From positions 186,001-250,000 of the forward strand of contig NJBM01000005.1 in the NCBI GenBank assembly GCA_005223045.1: a DNA stretch of 64,000 nucleotides. Reading direction: 5' to 3'. The translations under genes and the position numbers were made by a program. The notes beneath the pieces are model-generated. The model saw nothing but the letters and a program-made list of their open reading frames with translations. It was not told the origin of the DNA and made no database searches. This stretch comes from Planctomycetes bacterium B3_Pla (GTDB taxonomy: Bacteria > Planctomycetota > Phycisphaerae > Sedimentisphaerales > Anaerobacaceae). Of the stretch, positions 9,201 to 15,767 are shown in pieces (position 1 is the stretch's first letter; each line of letters opens with the position of its first letter).

Positions 9201-10897
9201 TGGGCGCGAACCTATACACCGGGCCGATTACACTGCCCCACAGCGCCAACGTCAAAGCGAGAGTGTTGAGCGGCCGCGCCTGGAGCGCGCTAAGCGAAGC
9301 GGCGTTTGCCGTAGGGCCGGTTATGGATAATCTGCGTATAACCGAGATTATGTACCGTCCGTCTCGTGGCGAGGGCGTCCCGCCCTCGGATCGCGGGCAA
9401 GATGCCCGCGCCACCGAAGAGTTCATCGAACTGGCAAACATTGGAGTTGAAACCATCAATCTCAATCTTGTGAGTTTTACAGATGGAATCGATTTCACTT
9501 TCCCGAGTGTTGAGCTTGCGTCGGGCGAGCGCATCGTGATCGTCCGGGACCGCAGTGCTTTTGAGAGCCGATACGGCACAAACGTGAACGTGGCTGGTCA
9601 GTACCAGGGCGGCCTTAACAATGCGGGCGAAGCGATCAGGCTCGAAGATGCTATCGGCCAAACGATTCTGGATTTTCGCTACAGAGACGGCTGGCGTTCG
9701 CTCACCGACGGCGAAGGTTTCTCTCTTACCGTTGTGGACCCGGCAAACCCCGACCGCAACAGTTGGAACGAGAAAGACTCCTGGCGCGCAAGTGCACTTG
9801 CCGGCGGCTCGCCGGGACAAGATGATAGCGGCATTCTTCCCAACCCCGGAGCCGTTGTTATTAATGAAGTTTTGGCGCATTCACACGATGAGGCTTCGGA
9901 CTGGATTGAGCTGTATAACACAACCGGGACGGCCATAGACATTGGCGGCTGGTTTCTCAGCGACAGCAAGGCCCGCCTCTTCAAATACGAGATTGCCGGC
10001 GGGACAATAATTGGGCCGCACGAATATCTTGTTTTCCACCAGGACCTACATTTCGGCAATGCTAATGATCCAGGCTCCGTGGAACTTTTTGCCTTGAGCG
10101 AGAGCGGCGAGCAATTGTATCTAAGCTCGGCACAAAACGGCGTGTTGACGGGCTATCGCGACGTACAGGATTTCGGCGCTTCGGCAACCGGCGTGGCGTT
10201 CGGGCGTTATTACAAGAGCAGCACCGGAAACTACAACTTTGTGGCAATGGACCACAATACGCCGGGTTCGGCAAATGCCCAGCCAAAGGTCGGCCCGATA
10301 GTCATCAGCGAGATCATGTACAACCCCGACTGGCCTGGTGGCGAGGGCGTCCCGCCCTTGAATCAAACACAAGGCCAGGATGGCCTCGCCACAAGTCCCT
10401 ACACCAACGACCAATACGAATACGTCGAGCTTTGCAATATCAGCGCTGAGCCGGTAACATTGTACCGCGATGACAAAGGCGAGCCCTGGAAGTTTACTGA
10501 CGGCATCGAATTCGTTTTTCCGAGCGACCTGCCCGTTACCATTCCCGCCAGCGAACATCTTTTGGTAGTAAAGAATCCGGCGGCATTTTCCTGGCGCTAT
10601 CCGACTGTGCCTCTTGAGAAAATTCTTGGCCCGTACGACGGGAAGTTGAGCAATGCAGGCGAGAAAGTGGCGCTTAGTATGCCCGGCGATCTCGACGAGT
10701 CCGGCGAGCGTCATTATATTCGCATTGATCGAGTCGCCTACAGCGACGGATCCCACCCCGAAGACAGCCCGGGTTCAGCGGACCTCTGGCCTGCCGAGGC
10801 AGACGGCCAAGGCAAATCGCTCACGCGGAAAGTCCTCGCCGATTACGGCAACGATCCGGACAACTGGATCGCATCCTCTCCTTCTGGCGGTTGGTAG
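6215..10897 (+). CDS. Giant secreted CotH-kinase-like / lamin-tail protein with two inserted mini-elements
   Basis: About 1560 residues from the ATG at 6215. The ATG at 6260, which gives a more typical signal peptide (MFRNVKISLLALMLSVCAINA), is an equally good start; no strong Shine-Dalgarno decides between them. Domains in order: signal peptide; LTD (about 35-165); a chitobiase/HEX C-terminal-like strand module (VVIYYSRDGSSPY); CotH-type kinase-like domain (about 360-720: LRIRGAFSR, KHAFRLVFRSEYG, HYWGLYQTQERADADF, WYRHDAEHSLG); a second HEX-like module (GTIYYTLDGSDPR); a jelly-roll module (VRYDDGFVAYVNGTEVARR); three LTD repeats. The last ~430 residues are close to the truncated gene at the window start. 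Two short palindromic elements lie in frame at 9366-9414 and 10338-10392. Function is not known; a secreted envelope-associated protein is likely. Confidence 0.85.
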   Translation: MEKASMLYRQKNQRNMFRNVKISLLALMLSVCAINAASVDGAQGQTVVINEFLASNSDTIQDPQGQYDDWIELYNYGVDAVDIGGMYLTDDLSAPTKWRILPFNPHLTTIRAGGYLLIWADNDVADAGLHANFKLDADGEDLGLFGSDGVTLIDSVTFGDQTTDISYGRHPDAGDNWQFFAFPSPAAENIGVYEGFVADVQFSHERGFYDTPLSLTLATETEDVVIYYSRDGSSPYKSTARGFVGGTVYNGPIPISTTTCLRAVAVKEGWKSSDIKTHTYIFVKDVIRQSPTGQAPGAEWPTGSVNGQAINYGMDPDIVNTPRWAGLIEAALLDIPTISLVTDLANLFDRSTGIYVNARNDGINWERRTSVELINPDGTPGFGLDAGLRIRGAFSRTGNNPKHAFRLVFRSEYGAGKLRYPLFGDEGVDEFDKIDLRTSQNNSWAFQGSPQNTLIRDVFSRDVQRDMGQPYTRSRYYHLYINGHYWGLYQTQERADADFAESYLGANEEDYDVIKNDSSGSRALHATDGNMDAYRQLYDAAVAGFSSDEAYLAVQGLRPDGTPDPTGQKLLDPENLMDYMICTYYTGDPDAPVSCWAHFSNNVFAIYNRDNPEGFTWYRHDAEHSLGANGGVNEGRLLTDTTDRSIGQQWRHFNPAWLHIRLTANPEYLMQFADRVNMYLSNGGLLTAAPNIQRWTDRANQIDLAIIAESARWGDAQRHPPRTKNDWEGQNNYMINTFFPARTRIVINQMRSVDMFPNTALVSFNQHGGEILPGFELLMSQSNGISGTIYYTLDGSDPRRPGASDSTSITLIPENADKRVLVPGRPIADDWKNATAFNDLGWLECSGSPGGVGYERASGYGQLITLDLEEQMYGKTTTCYVRIPFTFSGSPAEFNSMMLKVRYDDGFVAYVNGTEVARRNFNGTPSWNSNAGASRPDSAAVQFESIDISGSLAALQRGDNLLAVHGLNTSATSSDLLISVELIADKGGPSGSETSMGANLYTGPITLPHSANVKARVLSGRAWSALSEAAFAVGPVMDNLRITEIMYRPSRGEGVPPSDRGQDARATEEFIELANIGVETINLNLVSFTDGIDFTFPSVELASGERIVIVRDRSAFESRYGTNVNVAGQYQGGLNNAGEAIRLEDAIGQTILDFRYRDGWRSLTDGEGFSLTVVDPANPDRNSWNEKDSWRASALAGGSPGQDDSGILPNPGAVVINEVLAHSHDEASDWIELYNTTGTAIDIGGWFLSDSKARLFKYEIAGGTIIGPHEYLVFHQDLHFGNANDPGSVELFALSESGEQLYLSSAQNGVLTGYRDVQDFGASATGVAFGRYYKSSTGNYNFVAMDHNTPGSANAQPKVGPIVISEIMYNPDWPGGEGVPPLNQTQGQDGLATSPYTNDQYEYVELCNISAEPVTLYRDDKGEPWKFTDGIEFVFPSDLPVTIPASEHLLVVKNPAAFSWRYPTVPLEKILGPYDGKLSNAGEKVALSMPGDLDESGERHYIRIDRVAYSDGSHPEDSPGSADLWPAEADGQGKSLTRKVLADYGNDPDNWIASSPSGGW
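9366..9414 (+). repeat. In-frame palindromic mini-element, copy 1
   Basis: A 49-bp element bounded by GTGGCG (9366-9371) and its inverse CGCCAC (9409-9414). Inside are two perfect hairpins, each with a 7-bp stem and a 3-nt loop: GAGGGCG-TCC-CGCCCTC (9371-9387) and GCGGGCA-AGA-TGCCCGC (9393-9409). It is translated as part of an LTD repeat (reading GEGVPPSDRGQDARAT), in a place where related LTD repeats have other, shorter loops. See copy 2 at 10338. Confidence 0.75.
10338..10392 (+). repeat. In-frame palindromic mini-element, copy 2
   Basis: A 55-bp element with the same architecture as copy 1: GTGGCG (10338-10343) and CGCCAC (10387-10392) ends, a first hairpin GAGGGCG-TCC-CGCCCTT (10343-10359, one mispair) and a second hairpin AGGCCA-GGA-TGGCCT (10372-10386) whose sequence differs from copy 1 but still pairs. 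The paralogue at 799-830 lacks it at the homologous position; the net difference is 51 nt, or 17 codons, so the frame is kept. Confidence 0.75.
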
Positions 10898-11057
10898 ATC
10901 CCGACTCACAGATACCTGACAGTGCGCACAAATAGTTATAATTCTCCGCCAAAAGCTGGTATCTCTCCGGGACATCTGGTATAAACCGTCCAAAACAATG
11001 TAGATAGCCGAATAACAATTGCCAAATCGTCGTTCGAAAATCTGTGCGAGGCCTTTT

Positions 11058-12362
11058 ATGCCTGAGCAACCTGAAGCTTCAATCGCCAATCAAAAATCTC
11101 ACGAGCGGCGTTCTCCGTGGTGGCGTTCGATCGGTCCGGCCCTAATCACCGCCTGTGTTGTTTTCGGGCCGGGCAGCCTGTTGATCAGCTCGAACGTCGG
11201 CGCAAAGTACGGATGTGAGCTGCTATGGATGCTGATTTTGACCGGAGTCCTCATGGGCACGTATATGACGACTGCCGCTCGCATTGGCGTTGTAGGCGGG
11301 GTGACTCCGTGCACACTCGTTGCCCGCAGGCTCGGCCGTGCCGCCGCTGCTGTTGTCAGCATAAATCTGTGTCTGATCTGCACCACCTTCCAATTCGCCA
11401 ATAACCTCGCTGTGGTTGCCGCCGCCAAAGCCCTCATACCTAAGGTGCCGCCAATAATCGTACTCGTTGCCTTGAACGGATTAGTCATCACCTTCCTCTT
11501 CACCGCCAAACACATCTATCAGTTGCTCGAAAAGGTGATGAAGATAATGGTCGGCGTTATTCTGCTGAGCTTCGTAATCAACCTGGTTCTGGCAGCCCCG
11601 AGCCTGATTGCAATCCTAAAAGGCCTTGTCCCCGGTATCCCCGAAGGCTTCTCTTTCGAGCTGCCCCACAGAGTGGAGGGAAAGATCGAGGATCCTATGC
11701 TCCTGATCGCCTCACTCCTGGGCACCACGTTTTCAGTCGCCGCGGCCTTCTACCAGGGTAACCTCGTGCGCGAAAGGGGCTGGACGATAAAGGACTACAG
11801 CAGGGGAATCGGCGATTCTATCGCAGGTGTGGCGGTCATAACCACCGTCAGTGCCGTCATCATGCTCACCACCGCCACCGTCATCCCAGGCAAGCAGGCC
11901 GAGAACATCGGCGTGCTCGCCCAGGCCCTCCAGCCGCTACTCGGCGCGACGGCATACATCATATTCTGCGTCGGTCTGTTTGCCGTGGCGATGAATCCGT
12001 TCCTGATTAACGCGATAATCGGCGGCAGCATCCTCGCCGACGGTCTCGGCAAACCAGCCAAACTCAGTGATCGCTTCTCGAGAATATTCACCGTCGCGGT
12101 GCTGCTCGTTGGGATGATTGTGGCGATTCTGGCGCTGCGGACGGGCCAAAAGCCGGTCAGCCTGATAATCTTCGGCTCAGCTTTGACAGTCATCGGCAAT
12201 CCGCTCATGGCCGCGACAATACTCTGGCTTGCCAACAACAAGGCCATCATGGGCCAACACCGCAACAACCTGATCCAGAACATACTCGGCGGCGTTGGTT
12301 TCCTCGTCGTGGTGGTCATGGCGGTAAGGGTTCTAATCCGGGTAGTCTTGAACCTCCGCTGA
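11058..12362 (+). CDS. Nramp-related divalent cation transporter lacking canonical metal motifs
   Basis: An integral membrane protein of about 434 residues with some eleven hydrophobic segments and the overall Nramp layout. The ATG at 11058 (MPEQPEASIAN) is preferred over 11019 because the extra N-terminus is not Nramp-like. In canonical Nramp proteins helix 1 carries DPGN and helix 6 carries MPH, which hold Mn or Fe. Here the helix-1 region reads VVFGPGSLLISSNVGAKYG and the helix-6 region reads SVAAAFYQGNLVRERGW, so neither motif is intact. That resembles Nramp-related proteins with altered specificity rather than a standard MntH. The substrate cannot be assigned from sequence. It precedes the epimerase/aldolase pair by 25 nt and may be co-transcribed with it. 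Confidence 0.75.
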   Translation: MPEQPEASIANQKSHERRSPWWRSIGPALITACVVFGPGSLLISSNVGAKYGCELLWMLILTGVLMGTYMTTAARIGVVGGVTPCTLVARRLGRAAAAVVSINLCLICTTFQFANNLAVVAAAKALIPKVPPIIVLVALNGLVITFLFTAKHIYQLLEKVMKIMVGVILLSFVINLVLAAPSLIAILKGLVPGIPEGFSFELPHRVEGKIEDPMLLIASLLGTTFSVAAAFYQGNLVRERGWTIKDYSRGIGDSIAGVAVITTVSAVIMLTTATVIPGKQAENIGVLAQALQPLLGATAYIIFCVGLFAVAMNPFLINAIIGGSILADGLGKPAKLSDRFSRIFTVAVLLVGMIVAILALRTGQKPVSLIIFGSALTVIGNPLMAATILWLANNKAIMGQHRNNLIQNILGGVGFLVVVVMAVRVLIRVVLNLR

Positions 12363-12387
12363 AAATCCGAATAATGGAAGGCGAACA

Positions 12388-13407
12388 ATGAATAATATAA
12401 CAGCCCTTGATGAGAGCGGGCTGGAAGATATTCTCAGCGAACCCTCGGAGGCGACCATACAGGCGCTGGCGGACCTTAGCGGCGACATCGTCGTCCTTGG
12501 CGCGGGCGGCAAAATGGGGCCGACACTGGCGATGATGCTCCGAAAGGCGTCAAGTAACAGGAGCATCTACGCTGTCTCGCGATTCAGTAACAAGGCAGCC
12601 CAAACCGGAATCGAACGGACCGGAATCAAGACGGTTGAGGCGGACTTGCTGGATGAGTCACAGTACTCCAGGTTGCCCGATGTCGAGAACGTGTTCTTCC
12701 TTGCGGGCATGAAGTTTGGCGCCAGCGGCAATCAACCTCTTACGTGGGCGATGAATAGTTTTGTACCGACTCTTGCGGCCCGGCATTATAAGGATTCGAG
12801 AATTGTCGCATTCTCAACCGGGAACGTTTATCCTCTTGTTGACATCAACAGCGGCGGAGCTTCTGAAGAAACCGATCCCGGCCCGATAGGCGAATATGCC
12901 CAGTCATGCCTCGGCAGAGAAAGAATGTTCGAGTATTTCTCACAGCTCCACGGCACGCCGGTGACGATTGTCAGGCTCAATTACGCCAACGAGCCGCGAT
13001 ACGGCATTATAGTTGACCTTGCCACAAAGATATTGAATAGTGAGCCGATTGATCTGACTACGGGCGCAGTCAACCTTATATGGCAGAGGGACGCCAACGA
13101 TTATATCATCCGCGCTATTACGCTTGCGAAATCGCCGCCGACCATCCTGAACGTTGCCGGACCGGAGATTGTCGCCGTTCGCCGGCTCGCCGATCAAATC
13201 GCCAGCATTCTCGGCAAAGAGCCAAAATTCGTCTCCCGCCAGACCGAAACCGCCCTGCTTTCGGATGCTACGTATTGTTTGAGTGAGTTTGGCTCGCCGC
13301 TGACAACGCTCGATCAGATGGTCTCTATGATCGTCGAGTGGGTGGCCTCCGGCAAAAAGACCCTGAACAAACCGACGAAATACGACATACGTGACGGCAA
13401 ATTTTAG
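12388..13407 (+). CDS. NAD(P)-binding epimerase/dehydratase-family protein
   Basis: 339 residues; ATG preceded by GGAAGG. The N-terminal Rossmann fold has VVLGAGGKMGPTLA (GxGGxMG, about residues 50-60), typical of extended short-chain dehydrogenases that act on nucleotide sugars or other polyols. A serine/threonine region (AFSTGNVYP) is present, but the usual YxxxK catalytic pair reads YAQSC, so the lysine is replaced by cysteine. The protein may therefore not carry out a standard hydride transfer. The next gene starts 11 nt downstream and encodes a DHDPS-family aldolase, so the two probably work in one carbohydrate or acid breakdown step. Substrate unknown. Confidence 0.8.
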   Translation: MNNITALDESGLEDILSEPSEATIQALADLSGDIVVLGAGGKMGPTLAMMLRKASSNRSIYAVSRFSNKAAQTGIERTGIKTVEADLLDESQYSRLPDVENVFFLAGMKFGASGNQPLTWAMNSFVPTLAARHYKDSRIVAFSTGNVYPLVDINSGGASEETDPGPIGEYAQSCLGRERMFEYFSQLHGTPVTIVRLNYANEPRYGIIVDLATKILNSEPIDLTTGAVNLIWQRDANDYIIRAITLAKSPPTILNVAGPEIVAVRRLADQIASILGKEPKFVSRQTETALLSDATYCLSEFGSPLTTLDQMVSMIVEWVASGKKTLNKPTKYDIRDGKF

Positions 13408-13418
13408 GAACAGTTTCT

Positions 13419-14486
13419 ATGGTGGATCCGCTAATCCTAAACAAACTTCGATCAGGCTGTGTAATTCCCGCTCATCCGCTGGCTTTGCAGACCGACGACA
13501 GAATTGACGAACGTCACCAGCGAGCGCTGACACGCTACTACTTAGCTGCCGGCGCAGGCGGTCTGGCGGTAGGCGTGCATACGACGCAGTTCGCCATTCA
13601 CGAACCCGGGATCGGCCTATATCGTCCGGTTCTGGAGCTGGCGATGGAGACCGCCCGGCAATTCACTATGTCGATAGGCTCTATCGAACCGGTAATGATC
13701 GCAGGGATTCTGGGCGATACCGACCGCGCGGTGCAGGAGGCACAATTGGCCCGGGAGCTTGGCTATCATCTTGGATTGCTCTCTCTGACGGCCCTGAAAG
13801 GAAGGTCTGTTGACGAGCTGATAGATCACTGCGAAAAGGTTGCCGGTGTGATACCTGTTATGGGATTTTATTTGCAGGAGGCCATAAGCCGGATGAAACT
13901 GCCCGCCGAGTTTTGGCGCAGGTTCATTTCGATACCGAATGTGCACGCCGTAAAGATTGCACCGTTCAACAGGTATCAGACCCTTGATGTGCTCGAAGCT
14001 GTCGCTCATTCAGGCAGGTCCGGCGATATTGCGTTATATACCGGCAACGACGACAACATTTTGCTCGATCTGCTCACCCGATATGAGTTCCGTGTTGAAG
14101 GACGAAAGGTGTTGCTCCGTATTGTCGGCGGATTGTTGGGACAATGGGCGTGCTGGACAAAAAAGGCTGTCGAATATCTTACGCGCGTCCAGACGATGTG
14201 CAGGACCAAGAAGCACATCCCCCACAAATTTATCACGTTGGCCGGCCAGTTGACATTGGCCAACAGGGCGATTTTTGACGCGGAGAATCATTTCAAGGGG
14301 TGCATACCCGGCATATCTTACGTGCTGAAGCGGCAGGGACTCATCGAGGAGCTGAGGACACTGAATCCCGGCGAACAACTCTCGCCCGGACAGGCCGATA
14401 AGATAGATGAAGTAATACGTAATTATCCGCATCTCACCGACGACGATTTTGTCAAGAAGAACCTCCACACGTGGCTGGAATCCTGA
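13419..14486 (+). CDS. Dihydrodipicolinate synthase-family (class I aldolase-like) protein
   Basis: 355 residues, a TIM-barrel protein of the DapA/NanA superfamily. A Schiff-base lysine candidate is in NVHAVKIAPFNRY (about residue 180) and a tyrosine in VMGFYLQE matches the family's proton-relay tyrosine, although the YNxP context is lost. The long N-terminus and C-terminal ~60-residue helical extension make it larger than true DapA (about 290 residues), so lysine biosynthesis is unlikely. Tight coupling to the preceding SDR-like gene suggests a lyase or dehydratase acting on a sugar acid; this is inference from context. Confidence 0.78.
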   Translation: MVDPLILNKLRSGCVIPAHPLALQTDDRIDERHQRALTRYYLAAGAGGLAVGVHTTQFAIHEPGIGLYRPVLELAMETARQFTMSIGSIEPVMIAGILGDTDRAVQEAQLARELGYHLGLLSLTALKGRSVDELIDHCEKVAGVIPVMGFYLQEAISRMKLPAEFWRRFISIPNVHAVKIAPFNRYQTLDVLEAVAHSGRSGDIALYTGNDDNILLDLLTRYEFRVEGRKVLLRIVGGLLGQWACWTKKAVEYLTRVQTMCRTKKHIPHKFITLAGQLTLANRAIFDAENHFKGCIPGISYVLKRQGLIEELRTLNPGEQLSPGQADKIDEVIRNYPHLTDDDFVKKNLHTWLES

Positions 14487-14573
14487 GATTTTTTGCTCAA
14501 CTCTCCCGGGACTTGATCCGATACAAACTGCAAGCGCCCGAAAAATGTATTTGACCGGAAGAAAGAGCAAGGC

Positions 14574-14936
14574 ATGGGGATCAAAAATATATCAGAAGAC
14601 GTCATCTTCGTCGAATTACCTATCGAGGGACCGAGAAGAGCGGAGGAGCTTAAAGCCGTCAACGAGATTGTCAGCAACAAAAGCGACCGTCATGTAATAA
14701 TCGATTTTTCCGGAGTCGAGGTAATGAACTCCTGGAATATCAGTAATCTGCTGATCTTGCGCAGTTTACTTGAAGGATCCGGGCATCAGCTTGTTCTCTG
14801 CAACGTCGGAACCGTGACGCGATGTATCTTCGTAGTGGCCGGCCTTAGTGAGGTTTTCACTTTTGTCGAAGACAAGTCCGCCGCCCTGGCGGCTGTCAAA
14901 AATGCAAGTTCTTCCCCAAGTGCGCACTGCCAGTAG
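14574..14936 (+). CDS. STAS-domain protein (anti-anti-sigma-like)
   Basis: 120 residues, a single STAS fold: VIIDFSGVEVMNSWNISNLL followed by LRSLLEGSGHQLVLCNV and a C-terminal helix. In SpoIIAA/RsbV antagonists the strand ends in DSSG, where the second serine is phosphorylated by the partner kinase. Here that site reads NSWN: one serine is shifted or lost and Asp is Asn. Regulation by phosphorylation is therefore uncertain. ATG has an AGAGCAAGG stretch upstream. No anti-sigma kinase or sigma factor lies nearby, so its partner is unknown. Confidence 0.75.
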   Translation: MGIKNISEDVIFVELPIEGPRRAEELKAVNEIVSNKSDRHVIIDFSGVEVMNSWNISNLLILRSLLEGSGHQLVLCNVGTVTRCIFVVAGLSEVFTFVEDKSAALAAVKNASSSPSAHCQ

Positions 14937-14953
14937 TAACGGTCACTGGCCTG

Positions 14954-15736
14954 TCAGAAGTTCTCCCTCACGTATTTGACGGCATTGTTGAAGATCGTCG
15001 TTCCGTCGCTATCCACGTGTTCCAAGCGGGTCCAGCGAGGATGCTGGGTGGGTTTTACGAATCTCTCAGGATGTGGCATAAGTCCCAGGACTCTGCCGGT
15101 CGCATCCGTCAGGCCGGCTATTGAATCCGCCGACCCGTTCGGATTGACGGGATAGCCGCCTTCCCGGCCATGTTCATCTACATACTTGAACGCGAGATGC
15201 CCCTCGGACTTCAAGTTATCCAGCGTGGCCTGGTATCTGGCAACAATCTTGCCCTCGGCATGCGCTATTGGCAGATAGATTTGTCTGCCCGGCTCGATAA
15301 AAATGCACTTTTCGGTCTGTGGGGACAGATATACCCACCTGTCTTCGAATTTGCCGCTGTCGTTACAAGTTATCGTAACTTCTTCGTGGTGATTTGCCGA
15401 ATTGTTGCCGGGAAGGATTCCAGTCTTGACCAATACCTGGAAGCCGTTGCAGATTCCAAGCACCAATTTGCCCTCTTCTATGAACTTCTGTATCGGTTCG
15501 TAAAGGTGGTGGACGATCTGGTTGGCAAGGATCTTGCCGGCAGCCACGTCGTCGCCATAGCTAAATCCTCCCGGAAAGACGATTATCTGAAACTCGTCCA
15601 GCAGGCTCTTATTCTCGATTATCCTGTTAATGTGCACACGCTGCGTCCTTGCCCCGGCCAGCTCCAGCGCATACTCAGTCTCCATATCGCAATTTATCCC
15701 CGCCGCCCGCAAAACTATCGCCTTGACTTCTGCCAT
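14954..15736 (-). CDS. purQ: Phosphoribosylformylglycinamidine synthase, glutaminase subunit
   Basis: 260 residues. Class I glutamine amidotransferase that supplies ammonia for conversion of FGAR to FGAM in purine synthesis. The nucleophile cysteine is Cys96 in GICNGFQVL, the oxyanion region is FPGGFSYGDD (54-63), and the His/Glu pair is in MPHPERF near the C-terminus. It lies 31 nt downstream of purL in the same orientation. Slightly longer than the ~225-residue Bacillus PurQ. Confidence 0.95.
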   Translation of the reverse strand: MAEVKAIVLRAAGINCDMETEYALELAGARTQRVHINRIIENKSLLDEFQIIVFPGGFSYGDDVAAGKILANQIVHHLYEPIQKFIEEGKLVLGICNGFQVLVKTGILPGNNSANHHEEVTITCNDSGKFEDRWVYLSPQTEKCIFIEPGRQIYLPIAHAEGKIVARYQATLDNLKSEGHLAFKYVDEHGREGGYPVNPNGSADSIAGLTDATGRVLGLMPHPERFVKPTQHPRWTRLEHVDSDGTTIFNNAVKYVRENF

Positions 15737-15767
15737 CTTTTGTCTTCCCTTTTCGCAACTACTTTCA

